Assembly (NCBI RefSeq): GCF_000170795.1
Contig: NZ_ABCM01000009.1
Span: 124,001-188,000 of the forward strand
Source of the DNA: Pedobacter sp. BAL39
Lineage (GTDB): Bacteria; Bacteroidota; Bacteroidia; Sphingobacteriales; Sphingobacteriaceae
Direction: 5' to 3'
DNA: 64,000 nucleotides
Shown: positions 17,289 to 27,100 of the stretch, one piece after another
Layout of the letters: every line of letters starts with the position of its first letter
How positions within the stretch are numbered: position 1 is the stretch's first letter
Notes under the pieces: generated by a model
What the model was told of the DNA's origin: nothing
What the model saw: the letters and a program-made list of their open reading frames with translations, nothing else
Database searches by the model: none
Position numbers and translations under genes: made by a program

Positions 17289-17810
17289 ATGTCTTATAAT
17301 TCGGGTGAAACTAAAATCAGGTTTATAGAAATCATTCGTGAAAACGATGGTCTTATTTACAAAGTTTCCAAAATGTATTCTAACAGTTTTGAAGATGAGC
17401 AGGATCTGTTTCAGGATATCGTTTATCAATTATGGAAAAGCTTTTCATCTTTTCGGAACGAATCCAAAATCACGACCTGGATGTACCGGATTGCGCTAAA
17501 TACTGGAATACACTACTTGGATAAGGGAAAAAAGAAAGCGCATAAGGTTTCACTGGACGAAACTCTGCTAAATAGACCAGAGATAATTGATGAATCTAAG
17601 CAGGATCAGTACGACATGATGTTTGCCCAGATTAAAAGACTGAACGATATCGAGAGGGGAATCATCTTCCTTTACCTTGAAGGAAAGGCCCACGATGAAA
17701 TTGCTATGATCACAGGCTTTACAATTACAAATATTGGAACCCGCATAGGCCGGATTAAGCAAAAACTAATTTCACAAATAAATTTAAATAAAGCAGGCAA
17801 TGGAATTTAA
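17289..17810 (+). CDS. ECF-type RNA polymerase sigma factor
   Basis: Start chosen at ATG 17289 (173 residues) since the extra nine residues from the upstream start are not conserved. Region 2 is visible in FEDEQDLFQDIVYQLWKSFSSFRNESKITTWMYRIALNTGIHYL, and region 4 in LNDIERGIIFLYLEGKAHDEIAMITGFTITNIGTRIGRIKQKL. It overlaps the following membrane-protein gene by 11 bases, as sigma factors overlap their anti-sigma factors. It is unrelated in arrangement to the FecR-linked sigma factors elsewhere in the window. Confidence 0.94.
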   Translation: MSYNSGETKIRFIEIIRENDGLIYKVSKMYSNSFEDEQDLFQDIVYQLWKSFSSFRNESKITTWMYRIALNTGIHYLDKGKKKAHKVSLDETLLNRPEIIDESKQDQYDMMFAQIKRLNDIERGIIFLYLEGKAHDEIAMITGFTITNIGTRIGRIKQKLISQINLNKAGNGI

Positions 17811-18393
17811 AGAACTAGAAAACCAATGGAAAGAAATGTCCGGCAAAATTGACAACCAGAAAAAATTGGCCGATTCTAAAATAATTAAAATGACAGAAAT
17901 CAATTACACAAATAAAATTAATAAAATGAAATTCCCGGAAATTACAGGCGCCGTTGTTTGCTGTGTTGCATTGTTTTTTATTGTCAGCGGCATGCATAAA
18001 CTTGAACCATGGTATTTAATGATGTGCGGGATAGTTTCCGCAATCATGCTGATACTAATGCCGGTGATATCCATAAGGGCAGTTTTTAAGATTCAGTCTT
18101 TCGATGTTTCGACAAACAATTATAAGCAAACACTATCAGCGTATAACAAAAACAAAATGCATTTTATAAACGTCCAAAAGCTTAGTATGTGCCTCGGTGC
18201 ATTATTATTCGTAACGATTTTGCCGGTTATAGGTAAGTTAATGAGCGGAAAAGATTTGTTTAAGTCTACTTTCATTTGGTATATATATTCTGTAGGCTTT
18301 CCATTCCTCTACTATTTTGATCACTGGGTATTCAAAAAATACAATAGCGCGTTAAGTAAAGCCGAAGACATTATCAGAAAGTTAGAAGATTAA
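17800..18393 (+). CDS. Membrane protein, candidate anti-sigma factor
   Basis: A 197-residue protein. The first 45 residues are charged and helical (MEFKELENQWKEMSGKIDNQKKLADSKIIKMTEINYTNK) and cytoplasmic, followed by four hydrophobic segments (about 48-65, 72-92, 122-143, 150-170). The 11-base overlap with the sigma gene strongly suggests that its N-terminus binds the sigma factor. No zinc-binding ZAS motif was seen, so it is a different type from classical anti-sigma factors. The function is inferred from context only. Confidence 0.8.
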   Translation: MEFKELENQWKEMSGKIDNQKKLADSKIIKMTEINYTNKINKMKFPEITGAVVCCVALFFIVSGMHKLEPWYLMMCGIVSAIMLILMPVISIRAVFKIQSFDVSTNNYKQTLSAYNKNKMHFINVQKLSMCLGALLFVTILPVIGKLMSGKDLFKSTFIWYIYSVGFPFLYYFDHWVFKKYNSALSKAEDIIRKLED

Positions 18394-18601
18394 TAACAAT
18401 TCATCATTAACTGTTTAATCTGAAGCAAATTATAAGCTGCAAGTTAAGATAAGCCCTGATTGTTTTTGATGCAAGGTTGGCCTATATTCATGTTACTTAT
18501 TTGTTCACATAGAGATGGGCCAATCCTGTCAAACTTCGAAGTTTTGACTGCGACAAAAAGCAGGTGCTTTTAGCATATCATCCCGTTTAAATATCCACAC
18601 T

Positions 18602-21541
18602 TCAATAGCCAAATATTTGTTCAAGTGTCAGTTGCTTTACCTCACCGTATTTTTTCAGCGTGTCCTGATTAACGTTTTTTTCAGCACCCAAAACGCAGTA
18701 ATTGTATGGCTTGCCAGATAACTTCTGCTTGTGAAAATTCCGGATATCATCTAAAGTCAACGACTGCATGGCTTCATATTGCGCTTTTCGCGAATCACTC
18801 GCATACCCCAATTTTTTATCCGCAAAATATGCCCGTATAATCCCATCGTTCGTAATGCGGGACGTCTCAAGCCGGTTAATTACGCTTGCCTTCGACAGCG
18901 CAAAGCCGCTTTCAGACACAGGCAAATCGCTGATCAGCTCATTCATGGACGTCATCGCATCGTTCATCTTATCAGCCTGACACCCTACATAAGCGATGGT
19001 ATAAGCCTGCTTTTCCCTGCTGTCGGGCGTCCAAACCATCGCATAAGTCGAATAGGCTAGCGCCTTAGACTCCCGGATTGTCTGTGACACCAGCGATCCC
19101 ATCCCGTCACCGAAGTAATTATTAAACGTAGTGATGGTTGCTGCTTTTTCGGGGTTGTATGCTTCGATGTTGCGTATCCAGGCGATCTCCGTTTGAACCA
19201 TGTCATAGTTGGCAAAATAAACTTTAGGCGCTGCTAAAGGGCTATATGTAAATTTCTTCACCACCGGGGTGTCCCTGAATTTGCGGGGTAAATGATGCAA
19301 TCCGGCTATCTCCTTTGAAAATAAAGCGGCACTATTGGGACCATAATAGGTAATGATGTGCTCATACTGATTCAGGCCATGAAGCAGCCCGACCAGATCT
19401 TCCGCCTTTAATTTCCTGATCTCATCATTGGTTATTACATAATTGAAGGGATTATCTGCACCATACTGCGCATAATCCATCAGTCCGGCCATGATCAGGT
19501 CCTTTTTTAGCTTTGCATTGTCACGGGATTTAAGGTTGCGGCCCTTAAGATTTGCCAAGGCTTGTTCATCAACCTTACAGTTTGACAACAGATTTTCAAG
19601 CAAAGCCACCGCCTGGTCAAAATTCTCCTGCAGTCCCCCTATCGATATACTGGTCTTTTCTTTACTTACCATAACACTATAGCTGCACGCCATGTTATAA
19701 AACAACCTGTTAATTTCCTCACTAGAATATTTATCTGTGCCCAGAAATGCGAGATATTCCGCCGCATAAGGGAGCAGCTTGTTATGGTGTGCACCCATAT
19801 TAAAATGATAGGTCATTCTAAAAAGCCCATTTTCGGTGTTTTTAACGGAAATTATCTCGGCCGCCCCGGCTTTACTAAAGCTCAGGTCCCGCTTGTAGTC
19901 CAGAAATTTTGCCGAGATCGGCTTTACCGGCGCGTCGGCAATGCGTTTAGCAAAAGGCGACACCTCATTAGCATTGGTCTGTACCGCAGTAATCTCCGGC
20001 TTGCTTATTTTCGTCATGTCTTCATGGGCGCCTTTGTGTTTAAATACAGCAACGTAATTATCGGCAAAAAACCGGTTCGCAAACGCTACAATTTCCTGCT
20101 TTGTAACTTTAGACATGAGATCGGTCCCGCTTAGCATCTTTTCCCATTCCTGCCCCTTGTTCATCACAAAGGCTTCTACCAGATTATCCGCGCGGGTGTC
20201 ATTGCTTTCAAAATCCTGGAGTTCCGAAAGTTTCATATTGGCGACTGTTGCTGCGATCAGGCCCTCGTCAAAATCACCTCTTTTTAATAAGTCAATCTGG
20301 CTCAACAACAAATCCTTCACCTGCTGCAGGGTTTGCCCTTCCTTCGGAGCGCCGGTCAGCACAAACATACTGTAGTCTTTTTTCTGGTAATAGCTGGCCC
20401 CTGCACCCATCATCTTCTGCTGCTGAGCGATATTAACGTCGATCAGCCCAGCCTTTCCGTTGGCCAGGATCCTGCTGGTCAGGTTCAGGAGCATACTTTC
20501 ATAAGTGTTCTGAGCGCCGCCCCGGTATCCAACATGCAAAGCTTCTGCGCCCGGACCAGAAATATCAATGCTGGTTGACCTTAATATGGCGGCTTCAGGA
20601 ACAGGCGCATAGGGCGTAAATGTTTTCGCTTCCATGTATCGGAAAGCCTCATCAATTTTCCGGATCAAGTCATCGTAGTCGAAGTCGCCCGCCATGATGA
20701 TCGCCATATTGTTGGGAACATAATATTTTTCATAATACGCCTTGATTTCAACAAGCGAGGGATTCTTCAGATGCTCAATGGTGCCAATGGTAGTTTGCCG
20801 ACCATAATTGTGCGTGGGAAACAGTGCCGCCATCATCGTTTCATACATTTTGCTCCGATCATCGTCAAGCCCCCTGTTCTTTTCTTCGTAAACGGCCTCT
20901 AATTCCGTGTGGAACATTCGGAATACGGGAGACCGAAAGCGCTCGGCCTGTACAGCGATGAACTTGTCGACTGCATTTGACGGAAGGTCTTCAATATAGA
21001 CGGTTTTCTCGGAAGATGTGTAGGCATTGGTCGACGAACTCCCGATTGTTTTCATCAGTTTATCGTACTCGTTGGCGATGGCGTACCTGGAAGCCGCTCC
21101 CGAAACTGCATCGATCTCTTTGTAAATCGCCTGCCGCCGTGTCTCATCTGCGGTCTGCCGGTACGTCTCGTAAAGCGATGTGATCTTGTCCAGCAAAGGT
21201 TTCTCCTTCCCATAATCAAGGGTCCCGAAACGGTCTGTTCCTTTAAACAACAGGTGCTCCAGGTAGTGCGCCAGTCCGGTGCTGCTTGCCGGATCTGTGT
21301 TACTGCCGGCGCGGACCGCCATTCTGAAGACAATATTTGGTTCTTTATTATTTTGCGACAGGACCACCGTCAAGCCGTTCTTAAGCGTGTAAAACCTGGC
21401 CTTAAGCGGGTCGTTGCTTACATACCTGTACTCATAACCTGCCGATGATGCGGTCTTCCAGCTGTGCTTCTCCTGAGCCTGAACGAACAGTCCACAGGAA
21501 ACCAGCAGAACAGGCAATGCGCTTTTAAAAAATTTCATCAT
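18602..21541 (-). CDS. Periplasmic M16-family zinc metallopeptidase (cassette A)
   Basis: A full-length pitrilysin-type M16 peptidase of about 980 residues with two halves. The frame opens at 21559 (TAATG overlap with the TlpA stop), but AAAGGA before the methionines at 21541/21538 and the signal peptide MKFFKSALPVLLVSCGLFVQAQ favour those starts; LVSC could also be a lipobox. The inverted zinc motif HYLEH (residues 98-102 of the long form) with LLFKGTDRFG and the distal Glu of ELEAVYEEKNRG gives an active site. The C-terminal half (residues 520-980) lacks HxxEH, as is normal. It is last in cassette A and may trim imported peptides. Confidence 0.94.
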   Translation of the reverse strand: MMKFFKSALPVLLVSCGLFVQAQEKHSWKTASSAGYEYRYVSNDPLKARFYTLKNGLTVVLSQNNKEPNIVFRMAVRAGSNTDPASSTGLAHYLEHLLFKGTDRFGTLDYGKEKPLLDKITSLYETYRQTADETRRQAIYKEIDAVSGAASRYAIANEYDKLMKTIGSSSTNAYTSSEKTVYIEDLPSNAVDKFIAVQAERFRSPVFRMFHTELEAVYEEKNRGLDDDRSKMYETMMAALFPTHNYGRQTTIGTIEHLKNPSLVEIKAYYEKYYVPNNMAIIMAGDFDYDDLIRKIDEAFRYMEAKTFTPYAPVPEAAILRSTSIDISGPGAEALHVGYRGGAQNTYESMLLNLTSRILANGKAGLIDVNIAQQQKMMGAGASYYQKKDYSMFVLTGAPKEGQTLQQVKDLLLSQIDLLKRGDFDEGLIAATVANMKLSELQDFESNDTRADNLVEAFVMNKGQEWEKMLSGTDLMSKVTKQEIVAFANRFFADNYVAVFKHKGAHEDMTKISKPEITAVQTNANEVSPFAKRIADAPVKPISAKFLDYKRDLSFSKAGAAEIISVKNTENGLFRMTYHFNMGAHHNKLLPYAAEYLAFLGTDKYSSEEINRLFYNMACSYSVMVSKEKTSISIGGLQENFDQAVALLENLLSNCKVDEQALANLKGRNLKSRDNAKLKKDLIMAGLMDYAQYGADNPFNYVITNDEIRKLKAEDLVGLLHGLNQYEHIITYYGPNSAALFSKEIAGLHHLPRKFRDTPVVKKFTYSPLAAPKVYFANYDMVQTEIAWIRNIEAYNPEKAATITTFNNYFGDGMGSLVSQTIRESKALAYSTYAMVWTPDSREKQAYTIAYVGCQADKMNDAMTSMNELISDLPVSESGFALSKASVINRLETSRITNDGIIRAYFADKKLGYASDSRKAQYEAMQSLTLDDIRNFHKQKLSGKPYNYCVLGAEKNVNQDTLKKYGEVKQLTLEQIFGY

Positions 21542-21558
21542 ATATCCTTTCAATTCCA

Positions 21559-22632
21559 TTAATCCAACAGTTCCCTGAGCTTGTTTTCAAGCATCTCTCC
21601 TCTTAAGTCCTTAGCCACGATTTTTCCTGATGGATCAACCAGTAAGTTGCTGGGGATGGCCCGGATACCGAAAAATACCGACACTTCATTGTCCCAGCCT
21701 TTCAAATCGGACAACTGTGTCCATGGCATTTTGTCGTCCCGGATGGCCTTCTTCCAGTTGGCCGCTTTGTCGTCCAGGGAAATCCCCAGAACGGTGAAGC
21801 CTTTATCCTTAAAAGCTTGGTATGCTTTCAGTACATTCGGATTTTCTGCGCGGCAAGGCATACACCAGCTCGCCCAGAAATCCACCAATACGTACTTACC
21901 TTTGAAATTGCTGAAGCTGACCACATTACCGGTAGTATCAGCCTGTGCAAAAACTTTCACCTGCGTGCCGATCTGGCTGTTTGCCATAACGCTCAATTGG
22001 CGGGCGATTCTCTTCCCTGCAAGGGTCTCTTTTGCCGACTTGTGAAGCATGGCATACAAGCGGCCTATCTCCTGGTAATCATTCTCCAGCCCGATCAGAT
22101 ACACGCTGTATGGACTTTTAGGGTGACCAGCTATAAACTGTGCCGTTCTGGCCGAAAACTGCTTTCTGTTTTCCTCCCGCTGTTGCTCAATTGCAGCTTT
22201 CTCCGCTTCAGAGGTGGCTCTTTTTAAGCGGACATATAGGGAATCCCATTGGACCCTCAAGTCCTCGGTCAGCAATACAAAGGCATCATGATCCCGCTGC
22301 ATGGGTGCTCCGGTGAGCTTGTAAGAAGCAATGGAATCTTTAATTCCGGTAAGCTTCATGCGACCAGGCGTTGCAAAAAAGAAATAGTGGTTACCACCGG
22401 CACTCAGGGAAACTCGCACGGGCTCATTCAGGTCCGCTTTCCAGGTGAAGACGTCATTTGAGGCGGTCAACGTATCTGTCGTAGATCCCCCATCCTTATT
22501 GTAAAAGATTTCAACGGTATCGCTGCCAAGGCCTTTAAGCCTTCCGGAAAGTATCGTGTTTTGTGCCCTGGAAGTCATTGTCAGGGTAAGCAGTGCAATG
22601 AATACACCACTCAGGTATTTCAGTTTTTTCAT
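21559..22632 (-). CDS. TlpA-type thioredoxin with DUF4369-like N-terminus (cassette A)
   Basis: A 357-residue exported protein. A signal peptide (MKKLKYLSGVFIALLTLTMTSRAQ) precedes a DUF4369-like beta domain (about 27-120), a helical linker (120-220) and an AhpC/TlpA thioredoxin domain (about 225-357) with the redox motif Cys257-Met-Pro-Cys260 in DFWASWCMPCRAENP and the cis-Pro region FFGIRAIPSNLLVDPSGKIVAKDLRG. It acts as a periplasmic thiol-disulfide oxidoreductase. It lies between SusD and the M16 peptidase, and a hairpin separates it from SusD. Its closest relative in the window is the gene at 49897. Confidence 0.93.
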   Translation of the reverse strand: MKKLKYLSGVFIALLTLTMTSRAQNTILSGRLKGLGSDTVEIFYNKDGGSTTDTLTASNDVFTWKADLNEPVRVSLSAGGNHYFFFATPGRMKLTGIKDSIASYKLTGAPMQRDHDAFVLLTEDLRVQWDSLYVRLKRATSEAEKAAIEQQREENRKQFSARTAQFIAGHPKSPYSVYLIGLENDYQEIGRLYAMLHKSAKETLAGKRIARQLSVMANSQIGTQVKVFAQADTTGNVVSFSNFKGKYVLVDFWASWCMPCRAENPNVLKAYQAFKDKGFTVLGISLDDKAANWKKAIRDDKMPWTQLSDLKGWDNEVSVFFGIRAIPSNLLVDPSGKIVAKDLRGEMLENKLRELLD

Positions 22633-22658
22633 CAGTGTTCAGATTTATAGGAATAAAA

Positions 22659-22689
22659 GCGCTCCGGAAACACATCGCTTCCAGAGCGC
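22659..22689 (-). terminator. Hairpin between SusD and TlpA of cassette A
   Basis: GCGCTCCGGAA / TTCCAGAGCGC; on the minus strand the stem is followed by TTTTATTCC. It may be an intra-operon attenuator that lowers expression of TlpA and M16 relative to SusCD. Confidence 0.55.
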
Positions 22690-22737
22690 ATACTAATAGC
22701 GCGTTAAACTTTTCTTATGGTTTACTAGTTTTATGGT

Positions 22738-24150
22738 TTAGCGGTACCCCTCGTTTTGGCTCAGGGCCGTATTAAGGTCCCGCTGGTCCTGAGGTATCGG
22801 GTATAAGGCCGCTCCCGGAGTATAACCGGCCTTCTCCGCGTTCAGTACAGTTGCGGCAGAGGTCGACGGGGTAACGTTTCGTTTCAAATCAAACCAGCGG
22901 TTTCCCCATTCAAAACACAACTCCACCTGCCGTTCATGCATAACGGCGTTTAATACGGCCTCCTGCGAAGTCACATCTGCCGTGCTGCCCTCCAGCCCGG
23001 CCCGCTTGCGAATGATATCGATATCTGACAAGGCGCCAGCGAGATTGTTCAGCCGGGCAGCAGCTTCGGCCCGGATAAGCAAAACCTCGGCCAGCCTGAA
23101 GATCATATAACCCTCAAGAGGTAGGTCGGTTGCCTGCCGGTTACGATACTTGAAGGGATAGCTAAGCGCATTGCCATTCACTACTGTTGTACCCACCCAG
23201 CGTTGCCGGCGCTGGTCGCCAGCCTCAAACTTGTTCAAAAGAAAAGGCGTCACGAGATACCTGGGCGTCGTTGCTCCGGAAGGTATAAAATTCTGCGCCT
23301 CGGCGGTCTGCTGATAGGAGTTTTTGGCTGGTATCTGCCATATGGCTTCCTCGCTTTCATCAAGAAACACCGCATCTAAAGGCACCTCTGCCAGACCGTA
23401 TACATTTGAGCCGACGATGTCACCGGCCTCCTTATACGCCGCTTGCCATTTACCCTGGTAAAGATATACCTTGGCTAACAAAGTCTTCGCTGCATACAGG
23501 TTCGGCCGGTATCTTGCCCCCGAGGGGTAATCCGGGGAGAGCTTACTGAGCGCATCGCTCAGGTCGGCTACAATCTGTGTATATACCGCGTCCACGGAAG
23601 CTCTGGGCAAACGCGAATTCACGCGGTAGTCTGTCGACGTGACCAGGGGTACTCCGCCAAAGATATTGACCAGGTTAAAGTAGTATAATGCCCTTAGCAC
23701 CTTCATTTCTCCGGTAATCTGATTTACAAAGGAGGTCGATAGCTTGTCATTGTTTGCGATCCCTTCGAGTACATCATTTACCTGGTACAGGCCTTGATAG
23801 GGATATTGCCACAGCGAAATGATGCTCGAGTTGATTGGTGTAAGGGAATAGTTATAAAACTGGGGCTGATCTGAAGCGCCTTGGGTGGTCGACAGCTCAT
23901 CGGCGGAAAGACCTGTAGCTATGGTAAAGTTACCATCGCTGTAGCCGAAGCCCTTCGACTGGTTGTAGGTATACACGCCGGCAACAACCGACATAACCGA
24001 TGTGCTGTCTGCGAATTGCTGTTCCCTGGTAATGAACGATGGTGGGTTAGCGGGTATCTCTACCAGCTTTTTGCAGGATGCGAGTATGCTGACCATGATC
24101 AGGACATAACCTGCGCTGAATATATTTTTATTGAATGACCTTGTTTTCAT
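22738..24150 (-). CDS. SusD/RagB outer-membrane lipoprotein (cassette A)
   Basis: A 470-residue SusD-like protein. It has a lipoprotein signal (VLIMVSILASCKKL, lipobox LASC), a helical N-terminus with TPR-like pairs (LRALYYFNLVNIFGGVPLVTSTDY near 145-170), the repeated LYAAKTLLAKVYLYQGKWQAAYKEA segment, and the family C-terminus with RLAEVLLIRAEAAARLN and VMHERQVELCFEWGNRWFDLKR. It acts as the lid of the SusC transporter, seven bases upstream. The ligand is unknown, but with no glycoside hydrolase in the operon a peptide-type ligand is plausible. Confidence 0.96.
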   Translation of the reverse strand: MKTRSFNKNIFSAGYVLIMVSILASCKKLVEIPANPPSFITREQQFADSTSVMSVVAGVYTYNQSKGFGYSDGNFTIATGLSADELSTTQGASDQPQFYNYSLTPINSSIISLWQYPYQGLYQVNDVLEGIANNDKLSTSFVNQITGEMKVLRALYYFNLVNIFGGVPLVTSTDYRVNSRLPRASVDAVYTQIVADLSDALSKLSPDYPSGARYRPNLYAAKTLLAKVYLYQGKWQAAYKEAGDIVGSNVYGLAEVPLDAVFLDESEEAIWQIPAKNSYQQTAEAQNFIPSGATTPRYLVTPFLLNKFEAGDQRRQRWVGTTVVNGNALSYPFKYRNRQATDLPLEGYMIFRLAEVLLIRAEAAARLNNLAGALSDIDIIRKRAGLEGSTADVTSQEAVLNAVMHERQVELCFEWGNRWFDLKRNVTPSTSAATVLNAEKAGYTPGAALYPIPQDQRDLNTALSQNEGYR

Positions 24151-24156
24151 GACAAT

Positions 24157-27100
24157 TTAAAATTTAAAGTTCAAACCAAATGCGACGATCCGCTGAAGCG
24201 GGAAGGCCGTAAAGGTGCCCGGCTGTTCAGGATCGCCCGCTTTATAGTTCGTAATTGTAAAAAGGTTCTGTGCATTCATGTAAATGCTGCCGCTTCTGAC
24301 ATGTATTTTCTGCAGGAAATTTCCCGGCAAGGCATAGGATAAGGCCACCGTCTTGACGCGCAAGTACGTATTATCGCTGTAAACTCCGTCAGACCGCGTG
24401 AAGGGCGGAATCGTACTTAGAGAACCGGAGTAAAAGCTGCTGCCTAACCGTTGTATCGTCGCCTGATCATTCGGGTTTTTCCAGTATTTGCCCAATATCT
24501 CAGCCGGCTGGTTGGCAATCGATCCAGGAAAGTCGGTGTTGTAAAGCGCAGCGAGGTAATTAGGTGCATTGCTGCTTGAAAACTGGCAGAAGACATATAG
24601 TCCGAAATTACCGTAAGTAAAATTATTACCAAAACCGCCCATATACTTCACTTCCATATCTCCTAGGGGGACCTCATCACCGCCATTGGCCACCCTGCCT
24701 GATCTTGGACTGGAGGTCACCTCGCCGTTTCTATCGTAAAACTCATAAAGCCCGGTCGTTGGGTTAACCCCTTTATACCTATAGCCTATAATGGTCGAAA
24801 CCGGCTGCCCGATAATATATTTGTTGGCATACGCAGAGGACTCCAGGTTGGGGAACTCAAGCAGTTTGTTCCGGTTTAATGTTAAGTTAAAGGTGGTCGA
24901 CCAGGTAAAATCCCGCCCTTTCACATTCGTGGTCGTCGCAGTAAACTCCCAGCCCTTATTCTGCACCACCGCATCCAGATTTCCAAACACACGCGTAAAA
25001 CCACTTTGAGCAGCCAAAGGCATATCTACCAACTGGTTGCCTTCCCTATTGCGGTAATACGTAGCGTTTAAAACCACCCGGTTATCTATAAAACCAAGAT
25101 CCAGCGACAAGTTCAGGGCTTTCTTTGTGGCCCAGCTGAAATCCGGGTTATAAAGATTGTAGGCATAAGCCTGTTTGATGTCCTGGAATGCCGGTACTCC
25201 CGATAAATTCTGATACAATGCCTGGTAAGAATAAGCCCTGGAAGCATCGCCTCCGGATGTTCCGTAACTTCCGGATAACTTTCCATAGGTCAGTGTTGGG
25301 AAACTATCAAACAGGCTTTCTTCCGAAAATATCCAGCCCGCACCTACAGAGGCGAAATTACCGAACTGCCGCCCCGGCCCGAAATTACTGGAGCCGTCTC
25401 TTCTGCCCGAGACCTCGACAATGTATTTCTCGTCATGAACATATTTAAGTCGCGCAAAACCGGCATTGTACCTAAGCATATCCAAGGTTTGGGAAGGATA
25501 GGTCGTCGTGGCCCCGATGATTGTCCTCAGAAAATAATCGCTTGAGTAGCCGTAGCCCTCCACGCGGTAGGCATCGCTGGTCACCTTTTTATAAGTAGCG
25601 CCCAGTAAGGCGGTCAGCACACCTTTGCCCAATGGCAAGGTATAATTCAGCTGCGGCTCCACGTTAATCGTCTGGGCCACATTATCGCCAAAGGCCGCAC
25701 TTGGCTCCGCGTAAGTAGGCTCCTGGGAACTGGCCGGGTTTTCAGAACGTTCCTCCGTGCTGCTCCGGTTATAGCCTATATTGGCACCGATCGTCAGGCC
25801 GGTCAACACCTTGTAAGAAAGATTGAGCGCCGTGTTGAAGTTGTAATTCTGAAGGTACACCCGCCGCAAAAGCCCTGCGTAAAAGTTTTGGCCGTCTAAG
25901 GAATATCCCTTGTAGTTCCAGATCAGGTTTCCCGACGCATCTTTCAGATCGGGCAGATTTGGTGCAAGCACGACACTCTGGTTACCACCATAAGCGGCTG
26001 AGTTGTTCTGGTCGTAGCCATAGTCTGTAACCAGATCGAGAGTAAATCGGTTATTGGCCGAAGCACTGTGCAAAGCACTGTGTAAAGTAAATCGCTGGTT
26101 GGAGAAATCGCCTGGATAATTGTAGTTGGAACGGGTATAGCCTGCCGCAACCAGGTAAGTGCTCGCCGCAGTTCCGCCAGACACTGTGGCATGGAAGTCG
26201 GTATTATTTGTTGTCCTACCCCTGATGAGCTTTTGCCAGTTCGTGTATTTATTCTGGTCGAAAAGTGTCAGATCGGGCGCATAATTGCTATAGTCTTCCG
26301 GATTACCCGAAGGTGTAAGTTCATCTGCAGCAAAGGCTTCTCTCCGCAGCTGAAGATATTGTTGCGTATTCAGCATTTCAACCGGACGGGCCACGAAGTT
26401 GAACTGCGTATTGAGGTTCACGTCTAAGGTTGTTTGTCCGGACTTACCCCGTTTCGTTGTGATCAGCACGACCCCGTTTGCACCCTGCGAACCGTAAATG
26501 GAGGTAGCAGCGGCATCTTTAAGGATAGTGATGCTCTCAATGTCGTTGGGATTGATACTGTTAAAGGGACTGATCCCTGTAGCCTGGCTGATGCCGCCCG
26601 TAAAGGACTGTGCAGTTGCCAGACTGTTGAGCTGGTTGATGTTAACGTTTTGCTGAGCGAAGGGCACCCCGTCGATAATAAACAGGGGCTGGTCGTAGGG
26701 CTTCACCTGGAGTGTCGTGCCCAGGGTATTCTGACCGCGCACCTGTACCAGCGCTGTGGAACCCGGCACGCCGTTGCTGCCATTAACTGCAAGTCCCGCA
26801 ATCCTGCCCTGCAGGGCGAGCAGCGGATTGGTCACCGGCTGCTTTTCAATCTCACTGGCATTTACTGAAGCTACCGAGCCGACACTAAAGCGCTTTTCCT
26901 CGTTACCGTAGGCAATAACCTGCACCTCGTTCAGCTTCGACTCGATCAGCTCAAGTATAAGATCACCAAGTTCTGCACGTACCACTACGCGCCTTGTCAG
27001 ATAACCCACATAAGAAATTTCAATCTCTGCTTTTTCATTCACTCCCCCCAAATAGAAAGTGCCGTTTGTGCTGGTTATGGTGTTTTTAGATCCTCCCACT

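Noticed and set aside
21055..21333. 92-codon frame inside the M16 gene
   Set aside because: Lies on the same strand but in another frame, within well-conserved M16 coding sequence including the zinc motif.
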